Source: Daucus carota subsp. sativus
Taxonomy: Eukaryota > Streptophyta > Magnoliopsida > Apiales > Apiaceae
Length of the DNA stretch: 64,000 nucleotides
Direction of reading: 5' to 3'
NCBI RefSeq assembly: GCF_001625215.2
Contig: NC_030384.2
Span: forward strand, 40,706,390 to 40,770,389
Below are positions 14,107 to 27,000 of this stretch, piece by piece (positions within the stretch are counted from its first letter, which is position 1; every line of letters starts with the position of its first letter). Position numbers and translations under genes: made by a program. The notes beneath the pieces are model-generated. The model ran no database searches and was not told the DNA's origin. It was given only the letters and a program-made list of their open reading frames with translations.

Positions 14107-17100
14107 ATGACGGAGTCGCAAAAACTATACACACGGATGCGTCTTTGGGAGTTTCCAGATCAGTACGTGATTGAACCTACCGACGCTACTCCCGGTCCCT
14201 GTTTATCCATTAGTCGTGTCGATGCTTCCCTCAACTTGATCGGTTTGTTTGCTTTGCCTATCTGTATTTTTTTCAATTAGTTCTTGTTAACTTGATGATT
14301 CATTAGATTGCCTGATTTCATGTTTACTAGAGGAGGTTACACGTAGTGATGTTTCGGAAACATTCACGATTTTTGGAATTGCTGGGATGCTAAAGCTTTT
14401 CGCAGGTTAGTCGAGCAACATTATATACGGATAAAGTATTTAAGTTTTTTTATTAATTGAGTAGCGATGAAGTGTTCTTGTTTGTTTGCTGCTGACTCTG
14501 ACATTGGCGCACATCTATTGCTGTTGCAGGTTCGTATCTGATAGCTATTACAGAATGCGAATGTGTTGGATCTTACTTGGGGCATCCTTTCTATAAGGTT
14601 ACTTCCCTCAAGGTATTTCCATGTGACCATTCGCTCAAGAATTCTCCTGCAGAACAGGTAAAGCTTCTGTACTAGTTTGTGTATTGATTAGTTCTATAGT
14701 CATTAAGCTAATCATATGTATGTATGCATATTGCGTTTTTGTTGGATACTCTCTTATGCTTGATTTTGCACATATTTTACAGAAAAAGATGGAAACTGAG
14801 TTCTCTGCCCTACTAAAAGTGGCAGAGAAGACTCCTGGTTTATATTTCTCTTATCACGTCAACATAACTTTGAGGTAATTATTCTTTACTCGATGTTGAA
14901 GTTGTATTGAAACTTTCTTGCAAATGGAAGTTACTTTTTGCATTCAATTTTTTGATAGCACCACGGGTTGGCTACATCAAAGCTTATAAAGATTGATATC
15001 ACTATTACTCACCGTGAGTAAAAAACTGAATCAATGTAAAATTGTATAGAATTCTATGAAGCTCCTAATAACACACAAACACCCTTTTTTAGTCTGTTTT
15101 GAAAAGTCAAGTTGAACATGTTTGTACCTTTATTTAGGAAATAGTATAACTTCAGTTGATTGAATTAGCGAAGAAAAACTTCAATTGATGTGTAAAAGCT
15201 ATTTACTTTTCTAGTCATGAATTTGTAAGCAAGGCCCAAGTGCCTGACATTATATATTAGCAATTAATTCTAGGGATGTTAGGAAAGGGTGATGTTATAT
15301 TGCATGGTAGTATACTGGTAGTATTAGTGAGTAAGGGTACTTCAGTTATTTGCTAGTTAGTTAAGCAACAGACTACTGTAAATAGTCCTGTATTGGTACA
15401 TTTGATGCATGTTGAATCTGAATATCAGAAAATGGAAAATAATTTCCACCACTGCTTCTCTCTCCAAAACCTTAACTTTCTCTCTCTAAAACCCCAACTT
15501 TCTCTGCAAGTTATGTGTTCTTCTTGATTTCTCACCTAATCTCTCTTAATTCTGCAATCAATCACTATCTTTCTCTATATCTGCTATACCTGCTTTTTCT
15601 CTCTTATTAAGATAGAAAACCTCAAAAACAGTTGTTAAACAAGTTAGGAACTCACTGATATCTAACATGTTCTAAATATGTGATGTTTGTGCTGTTGGAT
15701 CTAATTGTAAATTACTCTTGGCTCCTTCTAATTATAATGGTTTAATTTATTCATAGAAGTAATCACAGTAAAGCTGTCCCTTTTATGATGCCTTAAAGTT
15801 GTATCTTGCAGTGCGCAACGGCTGCATGAGTTGAGTGATGAAACCCGACTTCTTCCTTTGTGGAGACAGGTATCATCTGCTTCTCTTTTCAGTAAATAGC
15901 ATTTCAGATAAATATAATTTTATTGATTCTAGATATTGTTAGTGGTTGTGCTTTGGAAAAGTTAAGTTCGATATCCACAGATTTTGTAATAGCAGCGAAA
16001 TGTTTTGCCTCAGGCAGAGCCTCGGTTTTTATGGAACAACTATATGCTGGAAGTGCTTATAGATAACAAGGTCTTCTTTCTAGCACTTAATATTCATTTT
16101 GTGTCATTAAATTTCTTTCGGAATTCTCATCTATTTATGGCCCCCTAATTAGGCTATATTGCTTGTGCAGCTTGATCCATTTTCACTTCCTATAATCCAA
16201 GGGAATATCCTGATCTTAGTTTTTGTCATAAAATCACAATTATTATAATCTCCACCATGTTTTACTTGTGGATTGAACTATAGTCTTAAAATTTTACATC
16301 CTCATTTCTACTTGAGTTTGCCTTAACAAATAGTCAGGTTTTCAAAGTTTTCAAGCGGCAATTGGGAAAAATGTTATTGATGTTACCCTCATTGCTAGGA
16401 GATGTACTCGAAGATCTGGTATTGACCTGTGACTTATGTTATCTTTATCTTTATATATTCTATAAAGTTTAAACATACTTTCTTAAATTTAAAGCAACGA
16501 CGAAGAAGATTTTGTTTCCTTAATTAGAGGTAAATTCAGTTGTGTTAATATATTATTATTACCTTTTTATTCACATGAAAAGAAACTATTCTATCAGCAG
16601 ATATACTTTAGTTGAGGAATTGAGTATTAGGTTATCATTTCATTGTTATTAGAATAACGTGCATACTTGGGCCAACACTGCTCATATAAAAAATCCAGAT
16701 TTACTTTTAGACAGCCCACTATGTCGCACAGATGGTAATTGGTAAATGTTCATGTAATTTATTATGCATATATTTGCCATAGATTATTAATCATAATTTA
16801 TTATGCATATATTTCATAGATAATAAATCATATGAGTTTTTCTTGTAAATTAAAACATAGTTTCCCTTATATAGGTTACTGATTGTTATTTCATATTAGG
16901 AACAAATTATCTTGTACCAAATTAAATAATAAAAAGATCTAGATAGTGATCAATATTCTATATGTAAATTCATATGGGTTCGTATCAAAAAATCAGAAAG
17001 ATATAAAAATCACAGGAATTTTGTCTGCCCTACACACCAAAAGAGCTTAATAATTATAAGTGGTTATCCGCAAGGCTTCAAGTATTCCTTTGCGTTGTAT

Positions 17101-19435
17101 GCATTATGTAATTCTTACTAATCTATGCCAACTACTCCAGTTTTGATGGTTGTAGGATAATTTAAGTAAGCATATGATTGTATTTTAAAATTTTTGATGT
17201 TGTTGCCTCAGTGAATAGATTATCTTAACCTATATGAAATTAGGCTGCCACCCTATATCGATTATCAAAGCCCTTATGGAATCAGGTTGCGTTATTGATG
17301 TTATTATAGCACTTCATATCACAATTGATGATATTTGGGAGGAAATAATGAAGTTTTGAAAGAAGAGTAACTTTTTTAAAGAATAGTATTAAATTAAGAA
17401 TACGTATAATTAGGCATGCACGAGATTGGTGATATCTGGGAGGAAAATAAGAGAGTTTTGCGTGGTACCAACACAAAAGAAGACGCAAGGAAAAGACATG
17501 ACTTAAACCCTGAAATAGTTGATCGAACATTGTGGTTATATGGTCCCTTCTATTGGCTTGAAATATTAAGTATATGTATTCCTTTTATTTTCAATGCGAT
17601 CATTAGGAAGGGCTTGAGGTAAAACTTAATTTGATGGAGGTTTTGAGAAAATAATTCAAGATTTTTGCTTAGAAAGATCAAAAGGTATATCATGATACAT
17701 TAACTCAATGTGTTGTTTTCATATATAACGATTAATCAACGAGTCAATTTAATACTCTTTACCTTGCAAGTGGTAACACATGATTACCGTTTCTCTCTCA
17801 TTTAATGTGATGTTCGCCTGACAAAGGGACTCGGATGTGGAGAAGAGGAGCTGATTCTGATGGGTACGTTGCTAATTATGTAGAGTCTGAGCAAATCATA
17901 ACTTCAAATGGATATACAGCATCTTTTGTGCAGGTAAGACCACTTAATCATGACTTCATTCTATATCGTAGAGGTCTATGCAATAATAATTGTATATCTA
18001 TAGTAATAATCTTAGAATAATCAAAATATATATTTAATGATTAATTAATTATTCAGATACTAATCCTCCTAAGGCTTGGAGTTATCAGTCTAGTCTTATC
18101 AGGAATCTAACATCACCTAGAATGATTAAAAATCGAAATAAAAAATTATTTTACAGATTGTTGCTTATCCAATGGGAATACCATATGGTTGTTCAGGTTT
18201 ATTGAGAAGTTGAGATATGGCAGTTTCAGTAAATATCAGTTATCATTTTAAAATTGCCATGTAATATTTTTAATGTTGTTTTCCGGTTATACCTGTAAGG
18301 GGGTTGAATACAAGTTTATAAGTTTATGCATATTTTAAAATTCTTTGTCAAGCAGATACAAGGAAGACAATATGCAAAGAGCAATAAGTTGTGGAAGTAA
18401 ATTGTTGTGTTGATATGATTATGATAGTAAGAACTCACTTTAGAAATTCTGAATTCTTCAGAGGGGCATCTCTGTATCTTAACTAATACAGAGCAACCAT
18501 GTTTCTCTCTCTTTATTCTCTTTGCAAAACCCTAATTCTTAGAATACAGATTTGGCAACTCTACGATGTAAACAATAAAGAGTATATATACTGCTACCTA
18601 GCAACTACTCTATACAAGATAGTTATGATTGACATAGAAATAGGGTATCACAATCCTTCCTGACCCTGCTTCACCTTAATTGTTATTTGAACAGGCCAAA
18701 GTATATTGTAAGTTGCCAGCTTCCTTCTGTGTTGATCTTTCCAGTCTTGAGCAGATGTTATGTTTTCTGCACTAAACTTGATTCCATCTCTTAATACTTT
18801 TCATTCTCTGCAATCTCCTTTAAATTCTGTATAAGACTAAAGTTTAGTCACTAAACCTAAATAATAGACTGTCAACTCTTCAGTCAGTGTCTCTAGGCAT
18901 TTCCGACAGCTTCGCAGTCTCTGAAGAATCTTAACTTGGAATTTGGCTATCTAGGATTCCTTGTATATATATAAAACTGTGAAGAGACAAGGAGTCTTCA
19001 GTCATATACAGTACTTGTAACACTAAGAGACTAGATATACTTAGTAATTTTCTCTTGGTGCTATTTTGTGATTTATAGTATAGAAATTTCAGGAGTGCTT
19101 AAAGAAAGATTACTGTTTTCTTCTATGATATTTACATCTTTAAAAGATAAATATTCTCCATGGATATTGGGCTCGAGAGTCCTACATACTCTAACATATT
19201 CGTGATTTTGTACGTAACATGAAGAAATTTGACGCGTGTGTGGGATTTTTTAATATGTTTTTTTGACTCTGTTGATTAACAAATAGAATATGTATATTTG
19301 TAGTATTATATTTGAGACATATTATAATTATCTGCCACATTATACTCATAAATAAGGACGTGCATATTTTTAATATGTTCCCTGTTAAAGTTTTTGATAA
19401 AGAATGATTGTAAAGAAAATTGCTTTTAGGTAGGG

Positions 19436-19498
<63 letters not shown>

Positions 19499-20945
19499 GG
19501 CTTCTCCTTGAGGATCCAATAAAAAGTAACCTAGTAACTCTTCTAAGAGTTAAAAAAGACACGGCGCCAAAGACGGATGCATGAGCCAAAAAAGACACGG
19601 CGTTAAAACACTTAAAACAGTAACACACGTGCTTGTCTTCAAAACTAATAAGTTCTGTAAACACTTATCACAAGTTCTGTAGACACGTACTTATAAAAAA
19701 TAAAAAAAGAAGAAGAATAAAAAAATACCGAATACCACAAATACATTGTCCTATATTATTTTATACTTTTACATTTCCATGACATGTTTATTTTCTGATT
19801 TATAATATTTCACATTTTTTATTTGGTTATATAAATCAATTTGTAAGTATTTTAAATTAAAAAAATATTTATATTTATATTGTGAATATAATTTTTTAAA
19901 TAAAGTAGTTAAGGCTAAAAAACAAAGAACATAATTTTTTTAATTTTAAAATTTACATATTAAATATAAGAAATAAGAATAAATGTGTACCATTTTTGTA
20001 TAAAAATTAAGAACAAAAAAAAATCAATACAATGTCCTGTATTTTGTTATATATTTGGTATTTTATAAAAAAAATCAAAACAATATCATGTATTTTTTTG
20101 TCCAGTATTTTGTTATATATTTGATATTTTATAAGAAAAACCAATACAATGTCCTGTATTTTTTTATCCTGTATTTTGTCTTCAAACCTAAAGTTCTGTA
20201 AACAGGTACTACAAGTTCTGTACACAAGTATGAAATAAATATATTCAAAATAAAAATTAAAGAATAAAAAATATGCACAATACAACTAATATAGTGTCCT
20301 GTACTTTCTTATCCTGTATTTTTCTCAAATGTTTATTCATAATTTGTAATTTATTATGTTTTATGTTTTGTTATATAAATATGTTGTAATTTTGTTAAAT
20401 AGATAACATATTTTTATATATTTTATAAACATAATTTTTAAAATAGTGTCTTTAAAATTATTTAAAATACAAAACATAAGTTTTTCAGATATACAAATTT
20501 AAAATAAACGAGCACCATTTTTGTTTAAAATATTAAAGAATAAGAAAAACGTAAAAAAATAACAAATACAATGTCCTGTATTTTTAATACAGTTTTTTTT
20601 TCTCACATTTTCTGTTTTTATTTATGTATAATTCTTTTAGCATGTTAGGTATTTTTTTTTCAATACAATTCTTTATGTATTTTTAATATAGGTAGTATAA
20701 TACACACTCAGAAACTAAAAATATGCATCACAACAAATATAATATAAAAAAATTAAAAATATGAAATATATAACCATGATAAAAAAAAAAAAACTACGTG
20801 ACTAAGTACTTACATGTGCTTACTTAATGTTTATACATGCAACGTGCGTGAGAATTAAGTTTGCGGTTACAGGCTTCCAACATACATGCATATATTCTAC
20901 GGTCCAGATTAAAAGTTACTAAGTTACTAGTTACTCGCTGAACTA

Positions 20946-21012
<67 letters not shown>

Positions 21013-24000
21013 TCTATGGGCAAAAAAGTTTGTTACTTGTTACTTCATGGCCATGACAGCTTTTTTGTAGTTTTGAGTAATAAACACTTATGTTGTATCC
21101 CAAAGCACAGATGCTCAATGCTTATGATGTATAAATCGCATTTTGTTACAATCTCCCTTAAATTTTGCGAGAGCATAATTTTGTTTGCAAACCACCTATA
21201 ATATGACCCTTGGAGTAATTATGGGTTACTTTAGATGGATAATTTACTTTGATGCCAAAAGAGTGGTATAGTTTCATAAGAAGGATCCGGGTAGGCAGCA
21301 AAATTTTCGATTGTCTATGGCTGGGGCCAGTCCAGATGAGAATCTTTTAGAAAAATGAATGACAAATTTCATAACGGAAAAGCCACAAGTTTGTTTGTTT
21401 GTCTCCATGTTTAGTGTATCTTTGTATTTTAAGTATCATGTCTGCTGGTCTTGTGGAATAGGAAATCACTTATACTGATATTGCTCAGTGCAATTGTCTG
21501 TATATTGTTTTAGATTATACCAGCGATTTTACGATTATATTGTATCTTGCAATGAATTAATCTGTTGGATATGTTTTTTCTTTTAGGTTAGAGGATCAAT
21601 TCCTTTAATCTGGGATCAGATTGTTAACCTAACGTACAAGCCCAAGTTTGAGATCTTGAGACTTGAGGACGCAGTGAGTAACGTTACAATATGCCCTTGC
21701 ATAAGTACCAATATGTTATATATTGCCCTCACATCTTAATTAACAGCTGCTTCTTCTGCAGCCTCGAGTCATCGAGAGGCACTTTTTGGATATAAGGAAA
21801 AGATATGGGAATGTTTTAGCTGTTGATCTTGTCAACAAGGTAGAACAAAATGATATTTATATATGTGTCTACCTTTGCATGGCTGGGATCATGTGTGAAT
21901 AAATTAATAAGTTCATGTTTACAAGGCTTATCTTCGGGTGCTTCCTTCTTATTGCTATGATTGTTTGTCACCCTTTACATCTAGTGAATGTTTTCATTAT
22001 CCAGTTTTCATGAGATTATTATTAATATAGTGTATTTCTTAATCAGCATGGTGGGGAGGGTCGCTTGAGTGAAAAGTTCGCAGATGCAATGCAACATATT
22101 TCTGGTGATGATGTCAGGTACTATCTTGTTATTATACTATTTTCCTCGTGCAACTGTGCATACCCTATAATATTATTCTCTTATGTATACCTATGTGTAG
22201 ATACTTGCACTTTGATTTCCATCAGATTTGCGGGCATGTCCATTTCGAGCGCCTTTCAATCCTCTATGAGCAAATTGAGGATTTTCTAGTTAAAAATAGG
22301 TATGTTTATGTGAGTTCTTATAGAATAGCAGCTAATTTGATATGTTTTTTATATGTCGGGGATTAACCCGGTCATTAATTTGAATACAGCCCTGAGGAAC
22401 TAGTTTAGATGCCGGTGCCAATTTGGATGTATGTCCTCGTGCTTGACTAACCTTTTAGCTAACTAACAAAAGTCACATAAAAATACTTGAGTAATGGAAA
22501 TTAGTACCATAACAGCTTATTGTTCATCTTGGATATTTCCTTTTATGGTTTATGAAGGAAGTTGGTCTGATTTTATTTTATTTTTTTAAGTATAGGAACT
22601 TAGTTTAGATGCCGATGCCAATTTGGATGTATGTCCTCGTTCTTGACTAACCTTTTAGCTAATTAACAAAAGTCGCATAAAAATACTTGAGTAATGGAAA
22701 TTAGTTCCAGAACAGCTTATTGTTCATGTTGGATATTTTCTTTTATGGTGTATGAAGGAAGTTGGTCTGATTTTTTTGTCCAAGTATCTATGTGACACTT
22801 GTTCTACAGGCTTAACTTCTTCTCCAGCCATATTATATAAGTTGAGCTAGTTATGCATTGCTTGTTTGACAGAGGTTTAGTAACTTGTCAGTTTATTAGA
22901 TACAGTCGTAGTAGATGTTATGTCTTTTAAAGTTTGGCTTATGCCTTTGGTTTCATGAACATACAGCATTTTCGATTTGGTATGGATTCCATAGCCAAAG
23001 CCATGTCCAATCATGTCTACATGGATACTAGAATGATAGAATCTGGTGTTAAATTACTCAAATCAGCAGTCTGTTTGATTTAGCTGAGTCTGAGAAGAAA
23101 GAGAAAGTGACCTTCATAATAGTAGGACCTTGAAGTGTAGTTCGTTTCTCAAGACATAAAGGCTGTCACATGCAAAGTCATGCAGTAAAGTTGCACCTGG
23201 GATATTGTTTTTGTAGTTTCCAGAATTATTTATCCTAAAATTTAGGTTTTTTTAGAAGATAATTAGTTGAAATTCATCCTAATTACCAGCTTAGAATTAC
23301 ATTGCTTCCGTTAAGATAAAAAGATTTTCCTTGCTTAAATATCATCATGATTCATGAATATGATTAGCGGAGTTATTTGCTGAGTCAGCTGACATTTGTA
23401 TAAAATTGTGACTCGTCTGCTTTTGTATAATAATATTTTAAGTTCAGGAACTTAACTTTATTATCTTAAATAACAAATTGTAGGTACCTTCTTTTAAATG
23501 AAAAAGGAGAGAAGGTTGAAGTGCAAACTGGAGTTGTCAGATCCAATTGTATTGATTGCTTAGATCGAACAAATGTAACACAGGTACTTCAACCGCATTT
23601 TGGTTATTGTATTGTGCTATCTGTGTGTTGTTTGTGCAGTATGTTCTAGCATGCCATGGCAAGACAGTTGAGTGATTAGTTAGAGTGTTGGGTTTAAATT
23701 ATACGGGTGTGTATATATGTCTATTACTAGATTGTTGATACAAATTGTAACTGATAGTTTTTGGTTCTTGTTGTGCTTGCTCCTTGTGGAGTTTCGAGAG
23801 TTCCCATAAATTATTATTATAGAGCAAGTTCTGAAATTACATAATTATGTACATATTATTGCTATAAAGGATGTAAAGGTCACATCATTACTTATTATAC
23901 TTTAAAAAAGTTATTTCACTTCAGTTGCCTAAATGAACTTAATAGGTATCATGTGGGCATTTGTCGTTTGATGTGTTGCCTACAGGGAATTCTTCAATTC

Positions 24001-27000
24001 CTTCTCTTGACATGAGAAAGTTGAGAGGTTTTTTAGTTCGTCGCTACGACGGTTTTTGATATATTTGCAGAAACAATTGTGTTTGGCTACTACATGTATG
24101 AGAGGTTTTGACATCTTTATTCCAACTGATATTGCCATCGTCGTCTTCTTTTGAAGTATTATTAAATTTATTTTGTTTGAGTTGGTTTGGCCTTCCAAAT
24201 TTCTTTGTACCAACACCTTTGACATCATGAATAGAATGTATGATGTCAGTGTGTGCGCCAAAATTTGATAGATATTGTGGCTTCTAGTTTTTGTGCCTAT
24301 TTAAGTTCCTTCTTCTAACCTGGAGCTCATTTCCAGAGCATGATTGGCCGAAAGATGTTAGAGTCCCAACTTAGAAGGCTTGGCCTGTTTGATGCTGAAG
24401 AGACTATCAACAGTCATCCAAATTTTGATGACAGTTTTAAAATATGTAAGTGTTGTATTTCATAATCAACATATTTTACAAGTTTAGGTAGGTTTTATAC
24501 TTATCAAACATAATAATATTAACATAATATATAGAAATATATAAATTAATAATATATATCAGAGTTCTATTTCAATTCAATTTATAGATTTCTATTTTCA
24601 TCGAGTTAAAAGTGTAGTTCCCACATTCTCAAACAACTATTGGAGTTTTATTTTAATTGGGCAAACAGGTTTTTCTATGTAAAAATTACATGTATGTAAT
24701 ATTTTTTAAATATTTGGTTCAAATTGTATTGTATTATATATTGTATTGTATTATATACACACACTATATGAAACATTAAAATTTTTGGTCGGTTGATTTG
24801 TCTAGTTTAAACAAAATTTATACTTTTGAATTTTAATATGTGTGTGTGTGTCTCCCGGGTCTATTAATTTCAAATATGTTGTAACGTGCCTAATTAATAA
24901 AAACTTACTTTAATAGTCTAGTAGAATATATAATTCAAACACATCCATAGTCCTATTTGTTTAAACCTATTTAAAAAAGCTAATTATGTAAATTATATAT
25001 CCTCATTAAAAGACATGTCGTATTTAATACGAAAGCATCTTTCAAATAAAATTAAATTTAAATAAAAAGTTAATGTAAAGGCTATATTAATTATTAAATT
25101 TAATATTTGAATTTGAACAAATATAGTGTATATATATAATTTTTATTGAAATAATCAAGTTCCATTTAATTTTACTCTAAAATTTATTAGTCAACAAAAA
25201 CCCAACAATTATTAAAATCTTAATAATATTATTCAACAAAATATTATTTTGAATAAATAAATTTTTAATTTATTAGAATTCTTTTTTAAATTAATTAGAA
25301 ATCTTTTTCTCCCCTCGTCTATTAAAAATTATTAGAGTTCTAGTAATATAATTCGATAAAAAAAATTGATTTAATTTTTACTATTATGATTTTATATACA
25401 CCTCACTTATTAAAAACTAAGGTAATATAAATAAATGTAATACATAAAATAGATAATTAAATATTAAATAATTGCAAGTACTCTACTGCATAGGTTATAC
25501 TGTCAATTTCAGTTTAGGTCGGTTTGATAAACTCTTATCACAAATTTGGTCCAACCCACACCGGACTTGAAATTTTAATGGTAAGAATACACATCTTAGA
25601 CCCAATCGGCACTAATCATGGGCCACGGGTTACTAGAACCAGGCTTGAAATAATAATAATTCATTAATAAATAAATAAATATATATAAATTATAGCAAAA
25701 TAAATAATAAATACTATTTAATCTTATAAATTATATTAAAACAAATATTTGTTAATTTAAATAATAGATAATCTTGGATATGACATTCAGTATTATGTAT
25801 ATTTATTTGCGATCGATCTCTAATTTTTACATTTTTAGTATGGGCTAATCATGGAGATGAAATAAGCATTCAGTATTCTGGCACTCCAGCATTGAAAGGA
25901 GACTTTGTCAGGTATTATACATTTATTCCAGTCTGCATATATGTATATGATATATCTATTCATCTTCGTGAAGCTTTCCGTGCTCACATTAGGGGATTAA
26001 AAAAATTAGAAGTATCAAATGCTTTCATAAAATTGACCTTAGATTGTATGTTGCTATTCTTACTTTGTATTGAGTTGCAAGGAGCATTGTAGCCTTTCAT
26101 ATCCTCGTACCATCCCATAACAATACAGAATAATTGAAATGATAGTAGTTTACTCATTCAATTTAATATAAAATTGTTGTTGAAACCTTTTCATTGTAGG
26201 CATATCTAACACACACTAGCACAAATGCACAGCACAAACACATATCGCGATATCTATATATATCTATGTGTTTGTGAATGTAATATAGTCAGTTTTTGAA
26301 TCAAATTTCTGAACTCAACGCAGCACTTGGTTAGTAGGATTGAAATAGAAATTTGTACTGTTTTGTGGAAATATATATGTAATCATTTTTCCTTCATTCT
26401 ATTCCTCCCTATTTAAGCTAAACTCAAACCCACCGATTTGAGAATTAATGATCCAGTCCCCTTTCTAGTAATGCTCTTCACAGTCTTGATCAAATAAAAT
26501 TTTACCTTATCTTTTCCAACTCACATTTCTTACATCCTTCTTCAACCTTCAATTTCGAGAATCAAATGTCATTCCGTTCCTAACTCTTTCCATTCTTCCC
26601 AACCAAATGGGGCATATAGGAATTGTAGTTTTGCAAGCGAAAGTGGCAAAAGCAGTTTCCAGTTTGTTAGGCAACCAGTTGAAACCAAAATGTCTCTTTT
26701 AGTTTATAAAAACAGATTTTGATGTGTTGACTGTTGCTTTGCAATTTAAATTTGTCTAACTTACAAGTGTATGTCTGACTTAATTTTTGATGTCTATATT
26801 GCAGTTATCACAATTGTCATATTATCTAGTATAAATTTTTTTATGACAAAAGTAACAAATAAGTTTTAGACCTGTTACTGACATGAGAAAAGGAACCTGA
26901 GATCTCAGGCAACTTTCCTGAGATGGTGAATAAAATGACTTGTTATTTTAAAAGATTCTTTATATCACAATAATATCTTGAAAGGTTGTGCATATCAAAA

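Noticed and set aside
14243-14280. Extension of SAC exon 1 to the stop at 14280, and a start at 14098.
   Set aside because: The extension crosses a GT donor, and the next exons continue the family sequence in phase. The upstream codon at 14098 is GTG; the family-like N-terminus begins at the ATG at 14107.
16201-16337. A GT-AG alternative for SAC intron 7 using GTTTTTGTC at 16218.
   Set aside because: It adds residues not seen in the family and leaves the wrong phase at exon 8.
19191-19664. A 157-residue frame on the minus strand containing an Ile-Tyr run.
   Set aside because: It reads through the TA microsatellite and repeat borders; there is no family signature and no coding-like composition.
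25500-25660. A GC-richer island in SAC intron 15 as an exon.
   Set aside because: Flanking exons 15 and 16 already join in phase (FKI-LWANHGD); the island has no open frame with splice sites and may be a repeat fragment.
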